From positions 586,260 to 650,259 of the forward strand of contig OY282355.1 in assembly GCA_958295525.1 (NCBI GenBank): a stretch of 64,000 nt of DNA, read 5' to 3'. The notes under the pieces were generated by a model. It had not been told where the DNA came from, searched no databases, and was given only the letters and a program-made list of their open reading frames with translations. The first letter of the stretch is position 1. Each line of letters opens with the position of its first letter. This document shows positions 40,501 to 48,196 of the stretch, piece after piece. The translations under genes were made by a program, and so were the position numbers. The DNA is from an uncultured Dehalococcoidia bacterium. GTDB taxonomy: Bacteria > Chloroflexota > Dehalococcoidia > Lucifugimonadales > Australimonadaceae.

Positions 40501-41756
40501 ACGCAGGCGGCGACGATCTGCTGCGCGAGCACGTCCAGCGGCCAGGGAGGGATGCGGAGCGCGTCCAATTCGCCGGAGCGGATGCAGCGCAGCAGCGCGA
40601 CGGTCTCGACCAACTCGTCGCGGGTCAGGGGGAAGAAGCGGCCTTTCGGCACGCCGCCGAGGAAGTGGCCGGAGCGCCCGACGCGCTGGAGGGCGACGCC
40701 GATGCTGCGGGGCGAGGCGATCTGGCAGACGAGGTCGACGTCGCCGACGTCGATGCCCAACTCAAGGGACGCGCTGGCGACGCAGACCTTGACGCGGCCT
40801 TCCTTGAGGCGCCGCTCGGCGTCTTGCCGCGTTTCGCGGGAGAGGCTGCCGTGATGCGCGGCGACGTTCTCCTCGCCGAGCCGGTCGGAGAGGAGATGGG
40901 CGACGCGCTCGACGAGCCGCCGCGTGTTGACGAACACGAGCGTCGTTCCATGCCCGGCGGCGAGTTCGGTCACGCGGTCGAGCGTCTGCGCCCACATTTC
41001 ATGCGTGGCGATGGGGCCGAGTTCGTAGTCGGGCGGCATTTCGATGGCGACGTCCATCGCGCGGCGATGGCCGACGTTCACGACGACGCAATCGCCGGAG
41101 CCGCCGGTGAGGAATCGCGCCGCTTCCTCGATGGGCTTCTGCGTCGCGGAGAGGCCGATGCGCGTGACCGGGCCGTCGGCGAGGCGGCGGAGCCGCTCGA
41201 CGGAGAGCGCGAGGTGAGAGCCGCGCTTGTTCGGGGCGACGGCATGCAGTTCGTCGAGGATGAGCGCGCGGGCGCTCTTCAGCGCGTTCCGTCCGCGCTC
41301 CGACGTGAGGAGAATGAACAACGACTCCGGCGTCGTGACGAGGACGTGCGGCGGCTTGCGGGCGTGGAGGGCGCGCTCCTTCTGCGGGGTGTCGCCGGTG
41401 CGGACGGCGACGCGGATCTCGGGCAGCGGCGTTTCGGCCTCCTCGGCGGCGGCGCGGATTTCGTCCAGGGGCGCGATGAGGTTGCGCTGGATGTCGTTCG
41501 CCAGCGCCTTCAACGGGGAGACGTAGACGACCTGCGTGGCGTCGGGCAGGCCGCCGTTTTCCTGCGCCTGCTTGACGAGCATATCGAGGCTCGTGAGGAA
41601 GGCTGCGAGCGTTTTGCCTGAGCCGGTGGGGGCGGCGATCAGCGTGTGGCGCCCGGACGCGATGGCGGGCCAGCCCTGCGCCTGCGCGCCGGTCGGCGCG
41701 CCGAACCGCCGCTCGAACCACGTTCTGATGATCGGGTGGAAGGCGTCCAAAGCCAT
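37503..41756 (-). CDS. lhr: Lhr-type ATP-dependent helicase
   Basis: A 1,417-residue superfamily-2 helicase. Motifs: PTGSGKTLAAFL (Walker A, about 44-55), QVVYVSPLKALANDIQRNL (Ia), LVTTPESLFILL (Ic), ILDELHAVAPNKRGSHLALS (II, DELH), GLSATQKPIEEAARFL (III), TLVFVNTRRLVERVAHLL (IV), ASASLELGIDVGDVDLVCQI (V) and LQRVGRSGHFLG (VI). A Lhr-specific winged-helix and long C-terminal region follow. Near residue 950 a Gly/Ala-rich insert is encoded by short DNA repeats. Lhr proteins act in DNA repair and unwind RNA-DNA hybrids. A TAGCAT six bases before the ATG suggests a leaderless mRNA. Its 5' end is duplicated at 13.0 kb. Confidence 0.95.
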   Translation of the reverse strand: MALDAFHPIIRTWFERRFGAPTGAQAQGWPAIASGRHTLIAAPTGSGKTLAAFLTSLDMLVKQAQENGGLPDATQVVYVSPLKALANDIQRNLIAPLDEIRAAAEEAETPLPEIRVAVRTGDTPQKERALHARKPPHVLVTTPESLFILLTSERGRNALKSARALILDELHAVAPNKRGSHLALSVERLRRLADGPVTRIGLSATQKPIEEAARFLTGGSGDCVVVNVGHRRAMDVAIEMPPDYELGPIATHEMWAQTLDRVTELAAGHGTTLVFVNTRRLVERVAHLLSDRLGEENVAAHHGSLSRETRQDAERRLKEGRVKVCVASASLELGIDVGDVDLVCQIASPRSIGVALQRVGRSGHFLGGVPKGRFFPLTRDELVETVALLRCIRSGELDALRIPPWPLDVLAQQIVAACVMEDWAEDDLYDLMRSAYPYRSLSRERFDDVVTMLAEGAAGRWGRGGAYLHRDGVNRRVKARRGARIAAVSNGGAIPDAADYRVIAEPDGAMVGTVHEDFAIESMAGDIFLLGNSPWKIRRVEQGVVRVEEAQGSPPTIPFWLGEAPGRTAELSREVSALRREVDERLHARDTAIAFVMESGASREAAQQVVAYIEEGKRVLGVVPTAEKLVAERFFDEAGGMQLVVHAPLGSRLNRAWGLALRKRFCAGFNFELQAAATDEGVNISLGPQHSFPVEDVFGYLNSATAEDVLTQAVLQSPVFPLRWRWTASRALALLRQAGGKRVPAPIQRMRSDDLLAAVFPAAAACQDNLPPGGRIEPPDHPLVFETLRDCLTEALDAEGMLETLRRVENGEIEVFGKDTPQPSAFSHQLLNAMPYAFLDDAPLEERRARAVTLRRALPDDARDLGALSPDAVAEEDAWAWPAIRDADEMHDALLSLVVLADADLAAHPGEADAWRAWLAELAAAGRAQSLTVGDIGNAVDIANAGGAGGAGGARDVGDGGNAGGRTLWRAAERAAVVSAAYENADPEAAAEIARGRAESCGPFAVGEMARRIALDEPLVAQAAIRLEAEGVLLRGRFRPGADADEFCDRRILARIHRSTIGRLRRAVEPVPAASFIRFLLEWQHATPGARLSGDAGLIEIVEQLQGFEAAAAAWESAILPNRLADFHASTLDALTLGGELAWGRFARRSGPPPSAALSRNGPVTMAMREDVPWLLDPPSEDCAFTGAAADVLAYLQASGASFPPDIARGANRLPSEVEDALWTLVAAGRVTADGFGALRGLVSGMAKRVQRKSRWAGGARVRAQASLARAGSRWSLLQTHAPEPDEDVAEARAAQLLRRYGVMMRELLAREPMAPPWGALARVYRRAEARGEARGGRFVAGFVGEQFALPEAVDALRAVHRREPQGEIVRLSASDPLNLVGVLTPGQRVPAVPGNAILYRDGAPLSESASAHAMAG
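38895..38925. repeat. 9-bp tandem repeat inside lhr
   Basis: Three perfect copies of TGCGCCCCC (38895-38921) plus a partial fourth. On the coding strand they give the Gly-Gly-Ala repeats of a linker in Lhr. Copy-number change by multiples of nine keeps the frame. Confidence 0.7.
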
Positions 41757-41762
41757 AGGCCA

Positions 41763-41768
41763 ATGCTA
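41763..41768 (-). promoter_or_regulatory. -10 element for a probable leaderless lhr mRNA
   Basis: TAGCAT on the minus strand, six bases before the lhr ATG. The same arrangement is kept in the duplicated fragment at 13024-13039. Confidence 0.4.
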
Positions 41769-41901
41769 TCAGCGCGGTCAACGGGCGGATGTCGCATTGC
41801 GCGGACGGCAACGATCCGCCGGATGCGGCGATGAGGGCGCGCTCCGCCGGTATTTGGAATTCGAGCGTTGGAGAGCTTTCGCGGCGCCGTTCGGCGCCCT
41901 G

Positions 41902-42096
41902 TTAGGCCGCCATCATGCGCTTGTTCTGGATCGTGCGGAGGCAGCGCGTGCAAACCTTCATGCGCTTCGTCTGCCCTTTGATCGTCAGGACCGCCCGCTG
42001 AATGTTCGGCAGGAACCAGCGGTTCGTATGCCGGTTGGAATGGCTCACGTTCTTGCCCGCCCGCCTGCGGGCGCCGCACAACTCGCAACTCGCCAT
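41902..42096 (-). CDS. rpmB: 50S ribosomal protein L28
   Basis: A 64-residue L28. It starts [20 protein letters not shown] and continues with [20 protein letters not shown] and the C-terminal [14 protein letters not shown]. The cysteine pairs (Cys4/Cys7 and Cys49/Cys52) indicate the zinc-binding C+ form. GAGAGAG lies before the ATG at 42096. The larger ORF to 42477 reads into a minisatellite and is not coding. It is divergent from fakA, the frequent neighbour of rpmB in Gram-positive-type genomes. Confidence 0.95.
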   Translation of the reverse strand: MASCELCGARRRAGKNVSHSNRHTNRWFLPNIQRAVLTIKGQTKRMKVCTRCLRTIQNKRMMAA

Positions 42097-42209
42097 AACG
42101 CTCTCTCTTGCGCCGGATGATCGGGCGACGAGGCCGGATGATCGGCGACAGGGGGAATGGGGCGCGTCCGAGGCGCGCCGCCGCCTAGTATAGCACGCCC
42201 TGCCCCGCG

Positions 42210-42476
42210 CAATCGTCGCGCTCACGCGCTTCGCGCAATCGTCGCGCTCCGCGCTTCCGCGCATATCGTCGTCCCGCGCACCCGGGCAAATCGTTGCGCG
42301 CCGCGCTTCCGGGCAACTGCCCCGCATCGCGCTTCCGCGCAGATCGTCGCGCGTCGCGCTCATGCGCAAACCGTCGCGCTCCGCGCTTCCGCGCAAATCG
42401 TCGCGCTCTGCGCTCACGCGCAACCGCCGCGCATCGCGCACCCGGGCAAATCGTTCCACTCCCGCGCTCCCGTTCA
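42210..42476. repeat. Minisatellite of about ten 26-27-bp units
   Basis: Ten degenerate copies whose consensus is close to CAAATCGTCGCGCTC followed by CGCGCTTCCGCG, each starting at a CAA/CAT/CAG triplet. Copies 2, 7 and 8 are the most alike. It fills most of the gap between the divergent rpmB and fakA. The repeat is open in more than one frame on both strands but has no start, ribosome site or coding bias. 42097-42209 shows no other feature. Confidence 0.85.
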
Positions 42477-42490
42477 CGCTCCAAACCCGC

Positions 42491-42496
42491 TATCCT
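42491..42496 (+). promoter_or_regulatory. -10 element for a probable leaderless fakA mRNA
   Basis: TATCCT seven bases before the ATG at 42504, immediately after the minisatellite. No ribosome site is present. Confidence 0.45.
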
Positions 42497-42503
42497 GTCG
42501 GAT

Positions 42504-44156
42504 ATGAGCCATCCCTTGCCCGCAACGCTCGACGCCGCCGCCTTCCGGGAGGCTGTCCTCGCCGGCGCGGCCTGCCTCGAGGCGAACGCCGACGCGATCA
42601 ACGCGCTCAACGTTTTCCCTGTGCCGGACGGCGACACCGGCCTCAATATGACGCTCACCCTCCGCGCAGCGACGGACGCCACGCCGCCGAACGCCGCGAG
42701 CGTCGGCGAGGCGAGCGCGGCGCTCGCCCGAGGCGCTCTCCTCGGCGCGCGCGGCAACAGCGGCGTCATATTCTCCCAATTCCTCAAGGGCTTGGCCGCC
42801 GCGCTCGCCGAACGGAGCGAGGCCGACGGCCCGGCGCTCGCCGCCGCGTTCAATGCCGCCGCCGAGGCGGGTTATCAGGCCGTCGGCAATCCGGTCGAGG
42901 GCACGATGCTCACCGTGATGCGGGCGGCGGGCGACGCCGCGCTTGCGCCGGACGCGGGCGACGGCGCCGCGGACGCGCTCACGGCGGCATACGCCGGCGC
43001 CGACCTCGCGCTCGCCCGCACGCCGGAGCAACTGCCCGTTCTGAAAGAGGCGGGCGTCGTGGACGCGGGAGGGCAAGGCGTCGTGGCCTTCCTTGCGGGA
43101 ATGGCGGCCCGCGCCGCCGGAGAAGCCCCCGACTTCCGGGTCGCGCTTCCCGAAGGAGCCGCCGCTTCCTCCGGCGTCAACGTCAGCCGCGAGTTCATGG
43201 AGCACACCGAAGAGGAGATGTACGGCTACTGCACGCAGTTCGTCGTTCAGGGGGAGGGGCTCGACCCGGACGCGCTGCGCGAGCGCGTGATGGCCGTGGC
43301 CGCGTCCACCGTCGTTATTGGCGACGACCGCGTCGTCCGGGTTCACGCCCACGCTGAAGACCCCGGCCCGCTGCTGAGCCTGGGCGCCGCCGCCGGCGCG
43401 CTCAGCCGCGTCGACATCGTCAATATGGACGCGCAGCATCAGGATTTCATGGCGCGGCACGGCTACGAAGGCGCCGCCGCCCCCAGCCTGCGGGAACGCG
43501 CCCCGTTCGCCGTCGTCCCTGTCGCTCCCAGCGACGGCCTCGCCCGCATCTTCCGAAGCCTGGGCGCCGCCGCCGTCGTCTCCGGAGGGCAGACGATGAA
43601 TCCGACCGCCGCCGCGATCATCGCCGCCGTCGAAGAGGCCAACGCCGACCGCGCCGTCGTGCTGCCCAACAACAAGAACGTCATTCTCGCCGCCGAACAA
43701 GCCGCCGGCCTCTCGGACTTATCCATCGCCGTCGTCCCATCCGCGACGATTCCGCAAGGCGTCGCGGCGATGCTCGCCGTCAACCCCGACCTCGACGCGG
43801 AGGGGAACGCCGCCGCAATGGCCGCCGCGATGGGGAGCGTCCGCTCCGGCGAGGTGACGACCGCCGTCCGCTCCGCCGTTGTGGACGGCGCGGCCGTCGC
43901 CGAAGGGCAGGCCATCGCGCTGCTCGACGGCGCGCTCGCCGCCGCCGCCGCGACGCCGAACGCCGCGCTCGCCGCGATGCTGGAAGCCGCCGGAGCGGGC
44001 GGGGGCGCGCTGGTGACGCTCTACTACGGCGCGGGGCTCGCCGAATCCGACGCGCGGCAGGCCGCCGCCGAGCTAAGCGCCGGCATCCCCGGCATCGAGG
44101 TTGAGATATACGACGGCGGCCAGCCGCATTACCATTACCTCGTCTCCATCGAATAG
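42504..44156 (+). CDS. DAK2-domain fatty acid kinase catalytic subunit (FakA/YloV-like)
   Basis: A 550-residue protein. The DAK2 domain opens with INALNVFPVPDGDTGLNMTL, the Asp-rich motif that binds Mg-ATP, and has LLGARGNSGVIFSQFLKGLA and EGTMLTVMRAAGDAA. A middle DegV-like region and a C-terminal domain (GQTMNPTAAAIIAAVEEANA, VLPNNKNVILAAEQAAGL) complete the FakA layout. FakA phosphorylates fatty acids held by FakB. A DegV-family gene follows 72 bases later, completing the pair. In-frame codons upstream of 42504 derive from the minisatellite and are excluded. Confidence 0.9.
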   Translation: MSHPLPATLDAAAFREAVLAGAACLEANADAINALNVFPVPDGDTGLNMTLTLRAATDATPPNAASVGEASAALARGALLGARGNSGVIFSQFLKGLAAALAERSEADGPALAAAFNAAAEAGYQAVGNPVEGTMLTVMRAAGDAALAPDAGDGAADALTAAYAGADLALARTPEQLPVLKEAGVVDAGGQGVVAFLAGMAARAAGEAPDFRVALPEGAAASSGVNVSREFMEHTEEEMYGYCTQFVVQGEGLDPDALRERVMAVAASTVVIGDDRVVRVHAHAEDPGPLLSLGAAAGALSRVDIVNMDAQHQDFMARHGYEGAAAPSLRERAPFAVVPVAPSDGLARIFRSLGAAAVVSGGQTMNPTAAAIIAAVEEANADRAVVLPNNKNVILAAEQAAGLSDLSIAVVPSATIPQGVAAMLAVNPDLDAEGNAAAMAAAMGSVRSGEVTTAVRSAVVDGAAVAEGQAIALLDGALAAAAATPNAALAAMLEAAGAGGGALVTLYYGAGLAESDARQAAAELSAGIPGIEVEIYDGGQPHYHYLVSIE

Positions 44157-44228
44157 CCTACCCCGGCCAATAGCCTGAACCCGGCGAACAGCCCGAACAG
44201 CAGCCTGAACCACGGAGGAGCAAAACCT

Positions 44229-45065
44229 ATGGCAGTCAAAGTCGTAACGGACAGCACGTCGGACATTCCGTCCGAACTCGCGGCGGAACTTGGCGTGGCC
44301 GTCGTCCCCGCGACGGTCATCTTCGGCGAGGAGTCGTTCAAGGACGGCGTGGAGATTTCGCGCGAGGAGTTCTACCGGCGCCTCACGACCGGCAAGACGA
44401 CCCCCACCACGACGCAGCCGTCGGTCGGCGATTTCCTCGAGGTCTACAAGCCGCTGATCGAGGAAGGCCACGAGATCGTGTCGGTGCACGTCTCCGGCAA
44501 GCTGAGCGGGACCGTCAACTCCGCGCGGCTGGCGGCGGCGGAACTGCCCGGCGCGGCGGTCGAGATTGTGGACACGGAACTCGCCTCCGCCGGAACGACG
44601 CTCGCGGCCAAAGCTGCGGCCGAAGCCGCCCGCGACGGCGCGGACGCCGCGTCCGCCGCGCAAGAAGCGCGCGCCGCCGCCGCCAACACGGAGGTGAAGT
44701 TCACGCTGGACACGCTCGAATACTTGCGGCGTGGCGGTCGCATCGGCGGCGCGCAGGCGCTCGTCGGCTCCATTCTCTCTATGAAGCCCGTGCTGAAACT
44801 GGAGAACGGCGAAGTGCACACGCATGAGAAGGTGCGCTCGCGCGGCAAAGCGGTGGCGCGGATGAAGGAGATTGCGTCGGAAGGCGCGCCCTACGAGGAG
44901 ATCGCAATGATGCACTCCTCGTCCGAGGAGGAAGCGGCGGCGATGGCGGCCCATCTCGCGCAACTCACGGACAAGGTTGTGCTGACCGTCCGCATCGGCG
45001 CGTCCATCGGCGCGCACACGGGCCCCGGCGCGCTGGGCTTCGCTTTGCGGAGGAAGGGAGGGTAG
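44229..45065 (+). CDS. DegV-family fatty-acid-binding protein (FakB-like)
   Basis: A 278-residue DegV protein. VVTDSTSDIPSELAAELGVA is the N-terminal motif, KTTPTTTQPSVGDFLEVYKP the conserved Thr/Ser loop that contacts the lipid carboxylate, and LDTLEYLRRGGRIGGAQALV the signature of the second domain. It should present a fatty acid to the FakA-like kinase encoded upstream. GGAGG is about eight bases before the ATG. The 44157-44228 gap has two copies of AGCCTGAAC. Confidence 0.93.
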   Translation: MAVKVVTDSTSDIPSELAAELGVAVVPATVIFGEESFKDGVEISREEFYRRLTTGKTTPTTTQPSVGDFLEVYKPLIEEGHEIVSVHVSGKLSGTVNSARLAAAELPGAAVEIVDTELASAGTTLAAKAAAEAARDGADAASAAQEARAAAANTEVKFTLDTLEYLRRGGRIGGAQALVGSILSMKPVLKLENGEVHTHEKVRSRGKAVARMKEIASEGAPYEEIAMMHSSSEEEAAAMAAHLAQLTDKVVLTVRIGASIGAHTGPGALGFALRRKGG

Positions 45066-45159
45066 GGGAGGGGCGCTATAGCGCCGCCTTTGGATTCGCG
45101 GCTGCGCGAGAACGACGGGGCAGGGGCGGAAATGACGGACAGGGAGAGAGCGCCCCGCG

Positions 45160-45528
45160 CTAAGGCTCCTCCACCGCCGAGGTCACGCGGCGAATCTCCG
45201 CCGGGCCCTCGGGGCGCAGCGCGACCGCCACGAGGTCTATCCGCCACGGGCGCTCCGCGCCGCCGCGCTCCTGCAGGTATTCCTGCGCCGCGAGCGCGAG
45301 CCGCGCCTGCTTCCGGCGCGTCAGCGACTCCTCCGGCGTCCCGTGCTCCTCGCCGCGCCGCGTCCGCACCTCGACGAACACCGTCTCCTCGCCGTCGCGC
45401 GCCACGAGGTCTATCTCGCCGAACCGCGTCCGGTAGTTGCGCGCCTCCACCGTCAAGCCTTGAGATTCGAGGCGCGCCGCCGCGATGCGCTCGCCCTGCG
45501 CGCCGAGTCGCGAGCGGGCGCTAGGCAT
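45160..45528 (-). CDS. yraN: YraN-family (UPF0102) nuclease-like protein
   Basis: A 122-residue PD-(D/E)XK-fold protein. It begins with an Arg-rich region LGAQGERIAAARLESQG, then TRFGEIDLVARDGEETVFVE and VRTRRGEEHGTPEESLTRRK, the Asp-(Glu)-x-Lys-like core. The function is poorly known; it is commonly adjacent to rnhB, as here. Its start overlaps the rnhB stop by eight bases. Confidence 0.9.
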   Translation of the reverse strand: MPSARSRLGAQGERIAAARLESQGLTVEARNYRTRFGEIDLVARDGEETVFVEVRTRRGEEHGTPEESLTRRKQARLALAAQEYLQERGGAERPWRIDLVAVALRPEGPAEIRRVTSAVEEP

Positions 45529-46153
45529 AGGCGGGCAGCAGCGACGGCTTGAACGGCGAGAACGTTAGCCGGTGGATAGGCGACGGCCCTTTCCGCGCCA
45601 CCGCCGCCAGGTGGCGGGGCGAGGCGTATCCCTTGTGCGACCCCAGCCCGTAGCCCGGATAGCGGCGGTCGAGGCGCCGCATCAGCGCGTCGCGGTGAAC
45701 CTTGGCGACGATGGAGGCCGCCGCTATCGCTGTGCAGAGCGCGTCGCCCTTTACGATGGCCGTGCATGGCCTGCGCCGCCAGTCGAGCGGAAACGCGTCC
45801 GCCAGCACGTGGTCGGGGGGCTCGCCGAGCCGCTCCAGCGCGCGGCGCATCGCAAGCCTTGAGGCGGGCGCGATGCCCTCGCGGTCGATCTCGCGGCTGC
45901 TCGCCGCGCCGACGCCGACGGCGAGCGCGATTTCCCGCACGAGCCGCTCGGCGCGCTCCAATTGCGCGGGGGTCAGCGTTTTGCTGTCCCTGAGCAGCGC
46001 GGCGTCCTCGTGGGCGAATCCGTCCAGGTCGGGCAGCGCCACCGCTCCCGCGACCACCGGCCCCGCGATTGGCCCCCGCCCCGCCTCGTCTACGCCCGCC
46101 ACGCGCAAGTACCCCGCCGCCCAGAGGCGGCGCTCCTCGCTCTGCGTCGGCAT
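45521..46153 (-). CDS. rnhB: Ribonuclease HII
   Basis: About 210 residues. The catalytic start AGVDEAGRGPIAGPVVAGAV has the first Asp/Glu pair. Later come SKTLTPAQLERAERLVREI, ADAFPLDW and AIVKGDALCTAIAAASIVAK with the next acidic residue, and GSHKGYASPRHLAAV near the C-terminus. It removes ribonucleotides from DNA. The start is uncertain: MPTQSEERRLWAAGYLRVAG (46153) fits the family best, with ATGs also at 46171 and 46183. With the RNase HI-MoaC fusion, this window encodes both RNase H types. Confidence 0.94.
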   Translation of the reverse strand: MPTQSEERRLWAAGYLRVAGVDEAGRGPIAGPVVAGAVALPDLDGFAHEDAALLRDSKTLTPAQLERAERLVREIALAVGVGAASSREIDREGIAPASRLAMRRALERLGEPPDHVLADAFPLDWRRRPCTAIVKGDALCTAIAAASIVAKVHRDALMRRLDRRYPGYGLGSHKGYASPRHLAAVARKGPSPIHRLTFSPFKPSLLPAYA

Positions 46154-46227
46154 AGGGGGCCCGTTCGTCATTCGTCCGCGCAAGCAGTCAGGGTTAGCGC
46201 GGCAATCCTACCAAAAGCGGCGCAAGG

Positions 46228-46350
46228 GGCGGATGCGAGATTCCCGCCTACGCGGGAATGACGGGGCAGGGGGGCGAGGTTCCCGCCTGCGCGGGAACGA
46301 CGATGGGGGAACAACGATGCGATGCGCGCACCGTCCAAGTAGGCGGGAAC
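46228..46350. repeat. REP-like palindromes between rnhB and the MobA-like gene
   Basis: ATTCCCGCCTACGCGGGAAT near 46240, GTTCCCGCCTGCGCGGGAAC near 46279, and a GATGCGATGCGCGCACCGTC-like module followed by a half palindrome near 46338. It fills the gap between the two minus-strand genes. Confidence 0.8.
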
Positions 46351-46367
46351 GACGGGCGGTTGACGCG

Positions 46368-46985
46368 CTACTCCTGCGCGAGGCGCAGGGCGGCCTCGTA
46401 CTCCTCCCGCGTGTTGAGGTTCGTGAGCGTCAGAGGGTCGTTCACGGGGACGAGGAGGCGCTCGGCGCGGTGGCGGGCGGCGACCTCGCGCAACCCCTGA
46501 CGCTCCTCCGTGATCGCGAGCAACTCCGGCAGCAGCGACGCGCTGAAGAGCGGCGGATGCCCGGCTTGGCCGTCCAGCGACGGCGCGGCGATGGGCGGGC
46601 GCGACGCGAGCCACGCCTCCCGCAGCGCGGCGAGCAGCCGCACGGAGCGCGGCTGATCGACCGACACGACGAGCGCGCCCGCAACGTCGTCCGGCAGCGC
46701 GCGCAGACCGGCGACGATGGAGGTCGTCCGCCCCTCGCGGTATCGCGGATTCTCGACGATGAGCGTCGGCTCCGGGCCGGTCAGCGCCTGCCGCAGCCGG
46801 TCGGCGAGGTGGCCGAGCACGACGATGATGGGAGCGTAGCCCGCCGCCCGCAGCGCGTGCGTTTGGTGCGCCAGCAGCGGCTTGCCGCCGATCCAGGGCA
46901 GCAGCGCCTTCATCTCTTGCATGCGGGTGGACTCGCCGGCCGCGAGCAGCGCCGCCGCGACGCGAGGAGCGTGGTTCGTGGTCAT
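46368..46985 (-). CDS. MobA/MocA-like nucleotidyltransferase
   Basis: A 205-residue NTP-transferase. The nucleotide-binding motif is ALLAAGESTRMQEMKALLPW (LAAGxSxRM..K) and GALVVSVDQPRSVRLLAALR holds the metal-binding Asp. GQAGHPPLFSASLLPELLAI follows the MocA pattern. It likely adds CMP or GMP to molybdopterin, which fits the moaA and moaC genes at 15-17 kb, but other CDP-sugar transferases share this fold. A TACAAT six bases before the ATG at 46985 suggests a leaderless mRNA. Confidence 0.82.
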   Translation of the reverse strand: MTTNHAPRVAAALLAAGESTRMQEMKALLPWIGGKPLLAHQTHALRAAGYAPIIVVLGHLADRLRQALTGPEPTLIVENPRYREGRTTSIVAGLRALPDDVAGALVVSVDQPRSVRLLAALREAWLASRPPIAAPSLDGQAGHPPLFSASLLPELLAITEERQGLREVAARHRAERLLVPVNDPLTLTNLNTREEYEAALRLAQE

Positions 46986-46991
46986 TGGCGC

Positions 46992-46997
46992 ATTGTA
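46992..46997 (-). promoter_or_regulatory. -10 element for a probable leaderless MobA-like mRNA
   Basis: TACAAT on the minus strand, six bases before the ATG at 46985, with no ribosome site. Confidence 0.5.
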
Positions 46998-47053
46998 CGC
47001 TTTGGCGTGGGACGACCGCGATGAAATTAGGGAGTGGGCGGAGTGAATCCCCG

Positions 47054-47083
47054 TTGACTTGTCCGCGGGGCAAAGAATACTAT
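47054..47083 (+). promoter_or_regulatory. Promoter for the NDT/TIR-like gene
   Basis: TTGACT (47054-47059), an 18-base spacer and TACTAT (47078-47083). The transcript would start near 47090, about 25 bases before the ATG at 47115, which has GGAG seven bases upstream. Confidence 0.5.
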
Positions 47084-47114
47084 GAAAGCTGATAGGAACA
47101 ACTGGAGCCAAGCG

Positions 47115-48077
47115 ATGACAGGAATCAGCAATTTGGACATCCCGCACGACGAGTGCCCGATCTGGGGCACATCAGCCGTCGTCCATCGCCATGGGCCGAT
47201 TACGTATCTCGTGGACTCCCTTCGCGCTGGGGGAGCATACGCAATTGACATAGAGACTGCCCACTTCCTTGCGTCGGAGGACGAGAAAACCAAGGCAAGG
47301 CTTACTTCGGCCCTTGTCAAACAGCGGATGTTTGGCAATAAGACGCCTGTTGTGACTCATGAATTGCTTAGTGCGGCCAGAATGCAACAGGCGCTTCCCG
47401 TTTACGAAAGAGCAGAGCGTTTGCTGCATTGCTTGGCGATGTCCATTCCGCTCGGATCGGAAGCAAGTCCGGCTGACGAAATGTTTGCCTTCTCTGAATC
47501 AATTACTTCCAAAGAAGTCATTACGCTCTTCAGGTATCTCCGAGACCACAATTGGGTGGAAGGAGACTTTTATATGGTGGATACTATAGGAGAAGTCAGA
47601 GTTACCATTGATGGGTATAGCAAAGTTGAATCCATTGTTAAGCAACCTGACTCATCACAAGCTTTCATCGCTATGTGGCTAGGCGATGACCCTTCAGTAG
47701 AAGAAGCATACAAGAAAGGCATAATGCCTGCAATTCAGGATGCAGGATACACAGCATTACGAATAGACGAGAAGCTAGACGTAGAAAAGATAGACGACGC
47801 GATAATAGCGGAGATTCGCCGTTCCCGCTTCGTCGTTGCCGACTTCACTCACGGGGATAACGGGATACGCGGCAGTGTGTATTACGAGGCGGGTTTCGCT
47901 CAAGGATTGAGTATTCCTGTCATTTATTCATGCAGAAAGGACCAGATAGACCAGTTGCATTTCGACACAAGGCAGTATTATCACATTGCATGGGAAAGGC
48001 CTGAAGACTTGCGAGAGGGACTGAAGATACGTATACTCGCAAGCATTGGCGAAGGGCCTCAAGCACGTACAATTTAG
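47115..48077 (+). CDS. Candidate immune effector with C-terminal NDT/TIR-like domain
   Basis: A 320-residue protein. The first about 175 residues are an unrecognised domain starting MTGISNLDIPHDECPIWGTS, with a winged-helix-like stretch (VITLFRYLRDHNWVEGDFY). The C-terminal about 130 residues look like the nucleoside 2-deoxyribosyltransferase/TIR-like fold: AFIAMWLGDDPSVEEAYKKG, IDDAIIAEIRRSRFVVADFT, RGSVYYEAGFAQGLSIPVIY. YYEAGFA holds the glutamate expected at the catalytic site of such NAD- or nucleotide-cleaving domains. Codon use is visibly more AT-rich than in neighbours, suggesting transfer. It stands alone between repeats. A defence role is inference from domain type and setting. Confidence 0.65.
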   Translation: MTGISNLDIPHDECPIWGTSAVVHRHGPITYLVDSLRAGGAYAIDIETAHFLASEDEKTKARLTSALVKQRMFGNKTPVVTHELLSAARMQQALPVYERAERLLHCLAMSIPLGSEASPADEMFAFSESITSKEVITLFRYLRDHNWVEGDFYMVDTIGEVRVTIDGYSKVESIVKQPDSSQAFIAMWLGDDPSVEEAYKKGIMPAIQDAGYTALRIDEKLDVEKIDDAIIAEIRRSRFVVADFTHGDNGIRGSVYYEAGFAQGLSIPVIYSCRKDQIDQLHFDTRQYYHIAWERPEDLREGLKIRILASIGEGPQARTI

Positions 48078-48099
48078 GGTAACAGCAGCGCTACCTTTG

Positions 48100-48165
48100 T
48101 AGGGGGGCGAGATTCCCGCCTACGCGGGAACGACGGGACAGAGGGCGAGATTCCCGCGCTGGCGC
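48100..48165. repeat. REP-like palindromes after the NDT/TIR-like gene
   Basis: GATTCCCGCCTACGCGGGAA near 48110 and a degenerate copy GCGAGATTCCCGCGCTGGCG near 48143. Confidence 0.75.
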
Positions 48166-48196
48166 GCCTACCAGCGCCGCGGCCCTCCCCCTTCTC

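Noticed and set aside
42210-42476. Possible CRISPR array or coding repeat protein
   Set aside because: Units are directly adjacent without spacers and drift freely; no ribosome site or start fits a coding reading.
42097-42477. N-terminal extension of L28 into the repeat region
   Set aside because: L28 begins at MASCELCGA by homology; the upstream frame is minisatellite translation.
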